Shown one piece after another: positions 1-5,866 of a DNA stretch of 5,866 bases. A model generated the notes under the pieces. The model searched no databases. It was not told the origin of the DNA and saw nothing but the letters and a program-made list of their open reading frames with translations. Numbering within the stretch: the first letter of the stretch is position 1; every line of letters begins with the position of its first letter. The translations under genes were made by a program, and so were the position numbers. This DNA is from Bacteroidetes bacterium UBA4009 (GTDB lineage: Bacteria; Bacteroidota; Bacteroidia; NS11-12g; UBA9320), in the NCBI GenBank assembly GCA_002384205.1, contig DGBH01000077.1:7305-13170 (forward strand), read 5' to 3'.

Positions 1-197
1 CTAATACGTTCTGCATCTATCTGGTTTTTTTGCTCGAGCATCATTTTAACTTGTTCAATCATGCCAGCATCACTTTGCCATTCCGCTTTAGGCGGTAGTT
101 TACGCAATCTCGCCTCTAATTCTAAGCTCGCGACAACCATGCCTTTGATACTGTCATCTAATTCTTTAAGCTCTTGCTTTAACTCACCTTGATGCAT
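1..197 (-). CDS. Unrecognised small charged helical protein (N-terminal part, cut by window edge)
   Basis: An open frame of 65 complete codons that runs off the window at base 1, starting with ATG at 197-195. It begins MHQGELKQELKELDD and contains LELEARLRKLPPK and, towards the edge, EQVKMMLEQKNQIDAE. It is rich in Glu, Lys, Leu and Gln, with no signal peptide or membrane segment, and looks like two amphipathic helices separated by Leu-Pro-Pro (34-36). A coiled coil is plausible. I do not recognise a family. The start is well placed: only 6 bases separate it from the GH13 stop codon, and that TAA (206-204) is in the same frame, so no earlier start exists. Tight spacing implies co-transcription with the amylase. 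It could also be the first part of a longer protein, since the end is not seen. No function is proposed. Confidence 0.6.
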   Translation of the reverse strand, partial: MHQGELKQELKELDDSIKGMVVASLELEARLRKLPPKAEWQSDAGMIEQVKMMLEQKNQIDAERI

Positions 198-203
198 AGA
201 AGG

Positions 204-2468
204 TTATTTATTTTTGACTTGAATATCATAAGACCATGGGTTACGTGCATCTTTATGCAACGTTACCGTAACTTCATTGCTAAAGTACTTACGTTTATAT
301 GTTAAACGGTTTTCAGTGTTTTCTAGGATGGAAAAATCACCATAAAGTAGCGCCATATTATCCTTACGTAACGTGGTAAGTTTAGCGATTTCCTTTTGAA
401 GTGCCATTTCTTCTTTGCTTAGATTTTCAAAGCGCATCATTCTTCTATTGTCAGGGTCACCTGCGCCCGTCATGCCTATTTCGTCACCATAATAAATGAT
501 AGGAATACCCGGAATAGTCATGTTAAACGCATTGAACATAGCCATTTTTTTATAGGCTAAATTGTCTTGTACGGTAATGTCTTGCTTCCAGCCAATACGC
601 TTGTACTCTTGACCAGGTAAATCAAAAGGCAAGCTTCCATCGGCATAGCCCATAAAACGTGGTTTATCTTGATTACCTGTAATATTGCCCATCAAGTGAT
701 GATAGCCATAAGTAGTTAAGCTAGCTTCTAGTGCATCTGCAAGCTGAGTCATACTTGCTTGTTCTTTAGCAAATACAGGAAGTGCTTTGTCGTACATATT
801 AAAGTCAAACTGTGCATCTAGCATTCCAGTACTAATGTAACTGTTAATAAGATCATGGGTGCCATAGGTTTCACCTATTTGGTAAATGTATTTCTCTTTT
901 TCCTTACTTACTAATTTTACTTTTTTGGAAAGATTACGCCAAAAATTCTCAGGAATATGTTTCGTTGCATCGTGTCTAAATCCATCAAAATCATAATGAG
1001 TAACCCAAAATAGCGCTGAGTCAATCATAAAGTCAGCTACTTTCGGATTTTCTAAATTAAGCGTAGGAAGAAAAGTATCAAACCAAGTGGTAAGTCGGTG
1101 ATCGTCCCAGCGTTCCGTATTCATAGATCCATCAGGAAGATAGAGTGGCGTCACCCAGTCTTTGTGTTGCTGGTACACAGAATGCTGTTCATGTACGTGA
1201 TTGGCAACGTAATCGAGCAAAACACTGAGCCCATTTTGATGCGCTACGCTAAGCATTTCTTTTACATCAGCTTCAGAACCAAGTCTAAAATCTACAGTGG
1301 TAGAGGTAACAGGCCAGTAGCCATGATATCCGCTAAACTTGGTTTCTGGATCATGAAACTGTCCCCAAGCGTCTATTGGATTCTGGGTAATAGGAGAGAC
1401 CCAAATGGTATTGATATGGAGGTCTCTGAAATAACCACTTTTTATTTTCTGGGTAATTCCCTGAATATCACCACCGTAATATTGGGCTTTGGATAAGATT
1501 GCAGGATCATTTACCGGATGATTATTTGATTTATCGCCATCTACAAATCTATCTACCATCATAAAATACATAATGCTGCTATGCCAATCATTGTTATTTA
1601 ACTTTTTAGCATCGGTAATTACGTTTCCTTTTTCTAGTGGTATCAGTAAGTCATTACTTACAGCGTCTTGGTTGTATCCAAAAATTCGAATATGAGAGCG
1701 ATTTATATTCCTAGCAAAGACCGGAATTACGAGTTTAAAATTATTACCTTCTTTTTTGGTTTCTATTCTGAAGTTGTTCCAATAGGCATAAATATTATCG
1801 GTATGGACCGAAGAAATTACAATTTCATTGGTTGAAAAAGATTCGGTTACAATGGACGGTGTTAGCTCTTTAGGAGGCCCCGAAACCTCAAGCACATTAT
1901 TAAACCCACCCATGCCGTTACTTATGGTTACGGGGTTACTTGGGTCATCTATTTCTTTACCATCGGCTATAAGCTTGTATTGGTATTTGCCGGGTTTGAG
2001 ATTTAAAACAATACCATATGGACTACCATGAACGGAAGGGAAGAGCTCTGATTTAGAACTGTTCCAATTGTTAAATTCGCCTTTTATTTTAAGTGTAACA
2101 TAGTTTGGCTTTATTGAGACATCAAAATGATACTTTTTTGTCTTACTCCCTTTTACTAAAATAGCATAAGGAATACCCTCAGCGTAAACGGTTAGATTAC
2201 TCAGCGGCTTTGAACTTACGCTAAGTAAATACAAGTTGGTTGTATCAAATGCTATTTGTATAGCATCATCCGAAACGACAGAATCAATATTCAGGGGACT
2301 CTCAAAATAATCAGCAATAACTACGACGGTAGTATCACCTACCAACTGAATAGGAGAGGCCAAACCAAAGAGCTTAGAATCCTCCAGAGTAGTTGTATTT
2401 TTTGAGCATCCTGTTGCCAAAATAAAAACAGATACTGCAAGACCGATTGATTTGATTAACGTGTACAT
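204..2468 (-). CDS. GH13 alpha-amylase/neopullulanase-type lipoprotein with CBM48-like module
   Basis: A 754-residue exported alpha-glucan hydrolase, expected to cut alpha-1,4 links in starch fragments or maltodextrins. Domains in order: lipoprotein signal (1-20, Cys21); a beta-rich N-terminal domain (about 35-110); a CBM48/AMPK-beta-like module (about 122-196, with GEFNNW at 130-135 and YKLIADG at 164-170); a second beta-rich domain (about 203-285); the GH13 barrel (about 293-700); and a short C-terminal beta domain. Catalytic regions are visible: region I DYVANH (419-424), region V LPTLN (467-471), region II GFRHDATKH with nucleophile Asp500, region III GET with acid/base Glu533, and region IV GNQD with Asp601. 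YYGDEIGMTGAGDPDNRR (659-676) resembles cyclomaltodextrinase/neopullulanase enzymes, but the exact subfamily and linkage preference are not decided. The ATG is the only possible start, since an in-frame TAG lies 15 bases upstream (2486-2484). The gene follows maltose phosphorylase and would supply its substrate from outside the cytoplasm. Confidence 0.93.
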   Translation of the reverse strand: MYTLIKSIGLAVSVFILATGCSKNTTTLEDSKLFGLASPIQLVGDTTVVVIADYFESPLNIDSVVSDDAIQIAFDTTNLYLLSVSSKPLSNLTVYAEGIPYAILVKGSKTKKYHFDVSIKPNYVTLKIKGEFNNWNSSKSELFPSVHGSPYGIVLNLKPGKYQYKLIADGKEIDDPSNPVTISNGMGGFNNVLEVSGPPKELTPSIVTESFSTNEIVISSVHTDNIYAYWNNFRIETKKEGNNFKLVIPVFARNINRSHIRIFGYNQDAVSNDLLIPLEKGNVITDAKKLNNNDWHSSIMYFMMVDRFVDGDKSNNHPVNDPAILSKAQYYGGDIQGITQKIKSGYFRDLHINTIWVSPITQNPIDAWGQFHDPETKFSGYHGYWPVTSTTVDFRLGSEADVKEMLSVAHQNGLSVLLDYVANHVHEQHSVYQQHKDWVTPLYLPDGSMNTERWDDHRLTTWFDTFLPTLNLENPKVADFMIDSALFWVTHYDFDGFRHDATKHIPENFWRNLSKKVKLVSKEKEKYIYQIGETYGTHDLINSYISTGMLDAQFDFNMYDKALPVFAKEQASMTQLADALEASLTTYGYHHLMGNITGNQDKPRFMGYADGSLPFDLPGQEYKRIGWKQDITVQDNLAYKKMAMFNAFNMTIPGIPIIYYGDEIGMTGAGDPDNRRMMRFENLSKEEMALQKEIAKLTTLRKDNMALLYGDFSILENTENRLTYKRKYFSNEVTVTLHKDARNPWSYDIQVKNK
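2406..2468 (-). other. Lipoprotein signal peptide and lipobox of the GH13 enzyme
   Basis: The protein begins MYTLIKSIGL with one lysine, followed by a hydrophobic stretch (8-18) and the lipobox LATGC. The lipidated Cys21 is encoded at 2408-2406. The mature N-terminus reads CSKNTTTLED. It lacks the run of acidic residues right after the cysteine that marks surface export of lipoproteins in Capnocytophaga and Flavobacterium, so a periplasm-facing lipoprotein is somewhat more likely than a surface one. That topology call is inference. Confidence 0.85.
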
Positions 2469-2518
2469 AGTGTCATTTTTACGCTAAGGCAATTATAGGA
2501 AAAAAATATAACAAGGCG
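2469..2518 (-). promoter_or_regulatory. 50-base gap before the GH13 gene; weak internal promoter candidate
   Basis: This is the only gap over 10 bases in the window. On the minus strand it holds TATAATTG (2497-2490), one mismatch from the Bacteroidota -7 element TAnnTTTG, and an upstream TTG (2514-2512). The spacer between them is only 14 bases, shorter than the roughly 17-19 usual in flavobacteria, so the match is poor. An A-rich stretch (GTAAAAATGACACT) precedes the ATG, as is usual for Bacteroidota starts that lack a Shine-Dalgarno. No stem-loop that could terminate transcription is seen, so read-through from maltose phosphorylase is expected whether or not a promoter is present. Confidence 0.2.
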
Positions 2519-4738
2519 TTAACCACTTATTTCTATCCCTTTTTTAGTGATAGCAACATTTTTCACATCTCCATTAAAACGGATTTTAAATGAAAAGCCA
2601 TCCCAATTTTCTGGTAAGAACGGTTTGAATGTAAGTTCACCGTTTTTAACCCGCATACCTGCAAATCCTTTCACAATGCTTAACCAGGTTCCTGCCATAC
2701 TGGTAATATGAAGTCCGTCACGCGTATCATTATTGTAATCGTCGAGGTCTAGACGGGCAGTTCTAAGGTAAAATTCATACGCACGTTTTTCATCACCCAG
2801 TTTAGCTGCCAAAATACTGTGCACACAAGGGCTTAAGGAGGATTCGTGTACGGTGAGTGGTTCATAAAAGTCATAATGACGCTTATGTTCTTCGTCTGTA
2901 TACTCATCTTCAAAGAAATAAAACCCTTGTAAGGTATCTGCTTGCTTTATGTAGCAGCTACGCAATATTCTGTCCCAGCTCCAATGCTCAACAATAGGGC
3001 GTTGTGATTCAGGAAGGTCTTTTACGGGTATTAACTCCTTGTCTAAAAAGCCATCTTGTTGCAAGAAGACCTGGTATTTTTCAGAATAGGGGTAGTACAT
3101 ATTCGCTGAAATCTCAGCCCATTTTACGGCTTCCTCGGCATTATATTTTGTTTTAGCACGTATTCTGGTATACTCTTTTGGTTGATTTTGCTCTACCCAA
3201 GTAAGAGATTCTCGGCAATAATCCATGCACCAAGCTGCTAATTTATTGGTGTACCAGTTATTGTTTACGTTGTTTTCAAATTCATTTGGACCTGTTACTC
3301 CCAACATTACGTATTTCTGTTGGTTCTCACTCCAATTAACGCGTTGCGCCCAAAAGCGAGCTATGCCCATAAGCACTTCTAAGCCATACTCTGCTAGGTA
3401 TTTTTTATCAGCGGTATAATTGATGTAATCATAAATAGCGTAAGCGATAGCACCGTTTCTATGTATTTCTTCAAAGGTTATTTCCCATTCATTATGACAT
3501 TCTTCGCCGTTCATGGTTACCATGGGATAAAGTGCAGCTCCATCTGTAAAACCAAGTTTTTTGGCATTTTCGATAGCTCTGTCTAGGTGTTTGTATCGGT
3601 AAATAAGTAGGTTTCTCGCTACTTCTGGATCAGAAGTGGCCTGATAAAATGGTATGCAATACGCTTCGGTGTCCCAATAGGTGCTTCCTCCATATTTTTC
3701 ACCAGTAAATCCTTTAGGTCCTATATTTAATCTTTCATCTTCCCCTGTATACGTACAGTTTAATTGAAAAATATTAAAACGAATTGCTTGTTGAGCAGAG
3801 ATGTCTCCATCTATGACGATGTCACTTTCTTCCCACTTTGCAGCCCACGTAAACTCATGATTTGCTTTTAGGGTTTCAAAAGAGACATGCTTAACACTGG
3901 CTATCTCGGTTTCAAGAACAGTTTGAATATCTGCTTTTTCGTAGTCTAAGGATGAGATAATGATAGCTTTTTTCTTGATGCCAACGACAGAATCTTTTTT
4001 AAGTTTAAACGTTGTGGTAGTAGAAGCGTATTCCTTAGAGGTCTCTGCATTGTCTGCATGTATTTGCTCTCCATTTGTAACGATTTGCGTTTCGGAAATA
4101 ACACCAACGTAAAAGTCTGTTTTCTTGGTTTTAGCAATCAAAAGAGCGGTTTCTTTGGTAGCCATTGTATCAACTCCGATCCAAAATTTTTCGTCGTAGT
4201 TAGAGTCCGCATTAACGATTGTGCCGTCAATACTAGATTCAATGCTTACAGTTGCATCTTTATCTAGGGAAAATGAATAAGAGATGGCACCTAAGTTACT
4301 TTTAGCTAAACTGCAAAAACGCGTGATGTTGGCTGTAACGGCAATGCCATTTACCATTTTTGCTGTAAATGAACGATGTAATAAGCCTTTTTGCATGTCA
4401 AGTGTTCTGTTAAATACAGAAACCTCACACATGGCAAGATCTAGTTCTTCATCATTAATGGTAATGTTAATTCCTATCCAATTAGGCGCATTAAGAACCT
4501 TGGCGAAGTATTCAGGATAACCATTTTTCCACCAACCTACACGTGTCTTGTCAGGATAGTATACACCGGCTACGTAGTTTCCTTCAAGGGAGTCTCCGCT
4601 GTATTTTTCTTCAAAGTTGGCTCTCTGTCCAAATTTACCATTTCCGATACTAAAAATACTTTCGGATACGCGACTGACATGCATGTCAAATCCTTCCTCA
4701 ATAATATGCCAAGGATGATGCTTTATGTAGTTTTTCAT
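2519..4738 (-). CDS. mapA: Maltose phosphorylase, glycoside hydrolase family 65
   Basis: A 739-residue enzyme with no signal peptide, hence cytoplasmic. It splits maltose with phosphate into glucose and beta-D-glucose 1-phosphate with inversion. The GH65 layout is complete: N-terminal beta-sandwich (about 1-270), helical linker, (alpha/alpha)6 barrel (about 315-690) and a short C-terminal beta domain ending near residue 739. The general acid is Glu486 in GVTGPNEFENN. The sugar-site motif YWDTEAY has Trp355 and Asp356. The phosphate site is carried by KQAD (Lys598, Gln599) and HESSLS (631-636). The specificity loop HNEWEITFEE (415-424) matches lactobacillal maltose phosphorylases, in which this loop decides maltose against trehalose or kojibiose, so maltose is the preferred call. 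The ATG start is forced, because an in-frame TAG lies immediately upstream (4741-4739). The gene follows the mutase by 10 bases with no clear Shine-Dalgarno. Kojibiose or trehalose phosphorylase is less likely. Confidence 0.95.
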   Translation of the reverse strand: MKNYIKHHPWHIIEEGFDMHVSRVSESIFSIGNGKFGQRANFEEKYSGDSLEGNYVAGVYYPDKTRVGWWKNGYPEYFAKVLNAPNWIGINITINDEELDLAMCEVSVFNRTLDMQKGLLHRSFTAKMVNGIAVTANITRFCSLAKSNLGAISYSFSLDKDATVSIESSIDGTIVNADSNYDEKFWIGVDTMATKETALLIAKTKKTDFYVGVISETQIVTNGEQIHADNAETSKEYASTTTTFKLKKDSVVGIKKKAIIISSLDYEKADIQTVLETEIASVKHVSFETLKANHEFTWAAKWEESDIVIDGDISAQQAIRFNIFQLNCTYTGEDERLNIGPKGFTGEKYGGSTYWDTEAYCIPFYQATSDPEVARNLLIYRYKHLDRAIENAKKLGFTDGAALYPMVTMNGEECHNEWEITFEEIHRNGAIAYAIYDYINYTADKKYLAEYGLEVLMGIARFWAQRVNWSENQQKYVMLGVTGPNEFENNVNNNWYTNKLAAWCMDYCRESLTWVEQNQPKEYTRIRAKTKYNAEEAVKWAEISANMYYPYSEKYQVFLQQDGFLDKELIPVKDLPESQRPIVEHWSWDRILRSCYIKQADTLQGFYFFEDEYTDEEHKRHYDFYEPLTVHESSLSPCVHSILAAKLGDEKRAYEFYLRTARLDLDDYNNDTRDGLHITSMAGTWLSIVKGFAGMRVKNGELTFKPFLPENWDGFSFKIRFNGDVKNVAITKKGIEISG

Positions 4739-4748
4739 CTACGAATTC

Positions 4749-5399
4749 TTAAAATAAGGTTTTAAATTTCTCTAAATCGGCTTTAGACCAGTCATCTATT
4801 TGAAGATGAGCTCCTTTAAGGCCTTTGTCTTCTCCGTATAATATGCTTTTCATTCCTGCTTTTTTGGCTGCAGTGAGTCCCGCTTGCGAATCCTCTATAA
4901 CCAAACATTCGCTTGGGTCGCATTGTAATTTTTCGGCTGCTAATAAAAAGATATCAGGTTCAGGCTTGCTATTCTCCGTCATTCCTCCATCTACTATTGC
5001 GTGAAATTCTAAGACGAGATCTAGTTTGTCAATAATACGAATAGCATTTCTGCTCGATGATCCAATGGCTACTTTAATGCCTTGCACCTTTGCTAAGTCA
5101 TTAAATTCTTTAAAACCGGGGAAAACCTCATCTGGAGTCATAGTATCTATAAATTCCAAGTACATGGCATTTTTTTTCAAGAGATACCTTTGTTTATCAG
5201 CCTCAGATATTCTATTACCGCTCCACTTAATTATTTTTTCGAGCGATTCTTTTCGTCCAACACCTTTCAGTTTCTGATTTTGCTTCTCTGTTAAGTGGTA
5301 TTCCAATTGATCTGCAACCCACTTCCAACTTTGATAATGATATTTAGCAGTGTCTGTGATAACACCGTCTAAATCATAAATGCACGCTTTTAAACTCAT
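4749..5399 (-). CDS. pgmB: Beta-phosphoglucomutase (HAD superfamily)
   Basis: A 216-residue cytoplasmic enzyme that converts beta-D-glucose 1-phosphate to glucose 6-phosphate through a beta-glucose 1,6-bisphosphate intermediate. Its length matches the family (about 220). HAD motif 1 is YDLDGVITDTAKYH, giving nucleophile Asp9 and acid/base Asp11, followed by Thr17 and His21. The cap domain (about 17-90) carries the LKGVGR motif with Lys45 and Arg49, matching the substrate-contact residues of the Lactococcus lactis enzyme. Motif 2 is GSSSRN (Ser114, Ser116), motif 3 is Lys145 in SKPEPD, and motif 4 is IEDSQAG with the Mg-binding pair Glu169/Asp170. The position equivalent to L. lactis Lys117 is Arg117 here. 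The ATG start is fixed by the ATGA overlap with the kinase-like gene and by the motif spacing. It sits 10 bases before maltose phosphorylase, whose beta-glucose 1-phosphate product it consumes. Together these make the function firm. Confidence 0.97.
   Translation of the reverse strand: MSLKACIYDLDGVITDTAKYHYQSWKWVADQLEYHLTEKQNQKLKGVGRKESLEKIIKWSGNRISEADKQRYLLKKNAMYLEFIDTMTPDEVFPGFKEFNDLAKVQGIKVAIGSSSRNAIRIIDKLDLVLEFHAIVDGGMTENSKPEPDIFLLAAEKLQCDPSECLVIEDSQAGLTAAKKAGMKSILYGEDKGLKGAHLQIDDWSKADLEKFKTLF
5396..5399 (-). other. ATGA stop/start overlap (translational coupling)
   Basis: On the minus strand the sequence reads GCCAAATGAGTTTAAA. The TGA ending the kinase-like gene (5398-5396) shares bases with the ATG starting beta-phosphoglucomutase (5399-5397). 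No Shine-Dalgarno-like purine run precedes this ATG, so re-initiation by ribosomes finishing the upstream gene is the likely way the mutase is translated. The coupling mechanism is inferred; the overlap is seen directly. Confidence 0.8.
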
Positions 5400-5866
5400 T
5401 TGGCTAGTTGGTATAGATTAATATGATATTCTGCAAGTGGTTCTACTGGGCGTTTTTCTATCTTACCCACGGTAAAGCTATGTTTTTTAGCTACCTCATC
5501 CAAAATATTTTTAAAATAATAGGCTACGCTCCCCACAAAATGCACGGGAACTTCACGGTAGTTATCATAGCAAAGCACATGTATCTCGACGAAGCGATCT
5601 AATCCTTTATAGAGTAAATCTTTCAGATAGGGATGATTGGGGTTCTTGCTGAAGAAATGCATAAAGCTTGCAAGATATACGTTTGCATCGGGTAAATTAT
5701 AAGTAGCCTCAAATATTCTTTCTTTGGTCAGCTTATATTCCGTTTGAAAGGCAATAGACAAATCTTCAGGCATACGGTGATATAGCCATTCGGCTAATAG
5801 TATTTTGCCAAAATAAGCACCACTTGCTTCATCCCCCAATACATAACCTAGAGCAGGCACTTCTTC
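5396..5866 (-). CDS. BadF/BadG/BcrA-type ATPase, probable sugar kinase (C-terminal part, cut by window edge)
   Basis: The last 156 residues of a protein that enters from beyond the window; the reading frame is open to base 5866. The visible part begins with EEVPALGYVLGDEASGAYFG, the conserved glycine-rich LGDE-SG-G motif of the BadF/BadG/BcrA/BcrD ATPase family (acetate/sugar kinase/Hsc70 fold). A second nucleotide-site motif, VHFVGSVAYYF, lies about two thirds of the way along the visible part. Characterised sugar-kinase members of this family act on N-acetylglucosamine or N-acetylmuramic acid (for example human NAGK and clostridial MurK), and flavobacterial homologues are usually named N-acetylglucosamine kinase. 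Family members are commonly near 280-300 residues, so roughly the first 125 (phosphate-1 motif) should lie outside the window. No signal peptide can be judged; a cytoplasmic location is expected. The stop codon overlaps the beta-phosphoglucomutase start, which points to co-translation with maltose catabolism. The substrate is not shown by the sequence; glucose is a possibility inferred from context only. Confidence 0.85.
   Translation of the reverse strand, partial: EEVPALGYVLGDEASGAYFGKILLAEWLYHRMPEDLSIAFQTEYKLTKERIFEATYNLPDANVYLASFMHFFSKNPNHPYLKDLLYKGLDRFVEIHVLCYDNYREVPVHFVGSVAYYFKNILDEVAKKHSFTVGKIEKRPVEPLAEYHINLYQLAK

Noticed and set aside
1098..1496. Open frame of 132 codons on the plus strand inside the GH13 gene
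   Set aside because: It lies wholly antisense to the well-conserved catalytic barrel, including substrate-site motifs. Its translation has no recognisable domain and no upstream gene or promoter context. It is a shadow of the real gene.
1828..2031. Open frame of 67 codons on the plus strand
   Set aside because: Antisense to the CBM48-like module of the GH13 gene; no independent support.
2469..2518. Terminator or operator stem-loop between maltose phosphorylase and the GH13 gene
   Set aside because: The gap has a T-run on the minus strand (2508-2500) but no GC-rich inverted repeat before it. The GCCTT that occurs twice (2517-2513 and 2490-2486) is a direct, not inverted, repeat and too short to matter.
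3946..4137. Minus-strand open frame of 63 codons in another frame inside maltose phosphorylase
   Set aside because: Out of frame within a conserved GH65 gene that is intact on both sides, so it is neither a frameshift remnant nor a plausible separate gene.
4058..4520. Plus-strand open frames of 69 and 78 codons
   Set aside because: Both are antisense to the N-terminal beta-sandwich of maltose phosphorylase; no domain, promoter or start context.
2519..4738. Kojibiose or trehalose phosphorylase as the identity of the GH65 enzyme
   Set aside because: The HNEWEITFEE loop and neighbouring residues follow the maltose phosphorylase pattern, and the coupling to beta-phosphoglucomutase and a GH13 alpha-glucanase fits maltose. 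A minor side activity cannot be excluded.
5026..5277. Plus-strand open frame of 83 codons
   Set aside because: Antisense to the beta-phosphoglucomutase cap domain and motif 2; a shadow.
5858..5860. GTG codon as the start of a 154-residue version of the kinase-like protein
   Set aside because: The frame stays open to the window edge (Glu-Glu before this Val), and the conserved family motif begins right here in the middle of the family's usual length. The codon is an internal valine and the gene is truncated by the window.

Overview
The window is AT-rich bacterial DNA carrying one run of tightly packed genes, all on the minus strand. It suggests a member of the Bacteroidota, most likely a flavobacterium. 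The evidence is the gene content (a lipoprotein GH13 alpha-glucanase next to a GH65 maltose phosphorylase and a beta-phosphoglucomutase), the lack of Shine-Dalgarno-like sequence before the starts, and the overall protein style. The exact genus cannot be read from the sequence.

Read in the direction of transcription (high to low coordinates), the layout is as follows. The 3' part of a BadF/BadG-type sugar-kinase-like ATPase (5866-5396) is cut by the window edge. It overlaps by 4 bases (ATGA) with beta-phosphoglucomutase (5399-4749). After 10 bases comes maltose phosphorylase (4738-2519). After a 50-base gap comes a large GH13 alpha-amylase/neopullulanase-type lipoprotein with an internal CBM48-like module (2468-204). 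After 6 bases comes the start of an unrecognised small, charged, helical protein (197 to 1, cut by the window edge). No gap exceeds 50 bases, and there is no RNA gene, mobile element, CRISPR array or convincing terminator. The arrangement looks like a single operon.

The genes fit together as the degradative half of a starch/maltodextrin utilisation locus. The lipoprotein GH13 enzyme would trim alpha-glucans outside the cytoplasm. Maltose taken up by a transporter not seen here would be split by phosphate into glucose and beta-glucose 1-phosphate, and beta-phosphoglucomutase would turn the latter into glucose 6-phosphate. The free glucose half needs a kinase. The only kinase-like gene visible is the BadF-family protein translationally coupled to the mutase, which makes its substrate the most interesting open question.

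I see no wholly new system. The points worth a second look are the coupled BadF-type kinase, the altered CBM48 binding site and the NQD region IV of the GH13 enzyme, and the uncharacterised small gene at the operon's downstream end.
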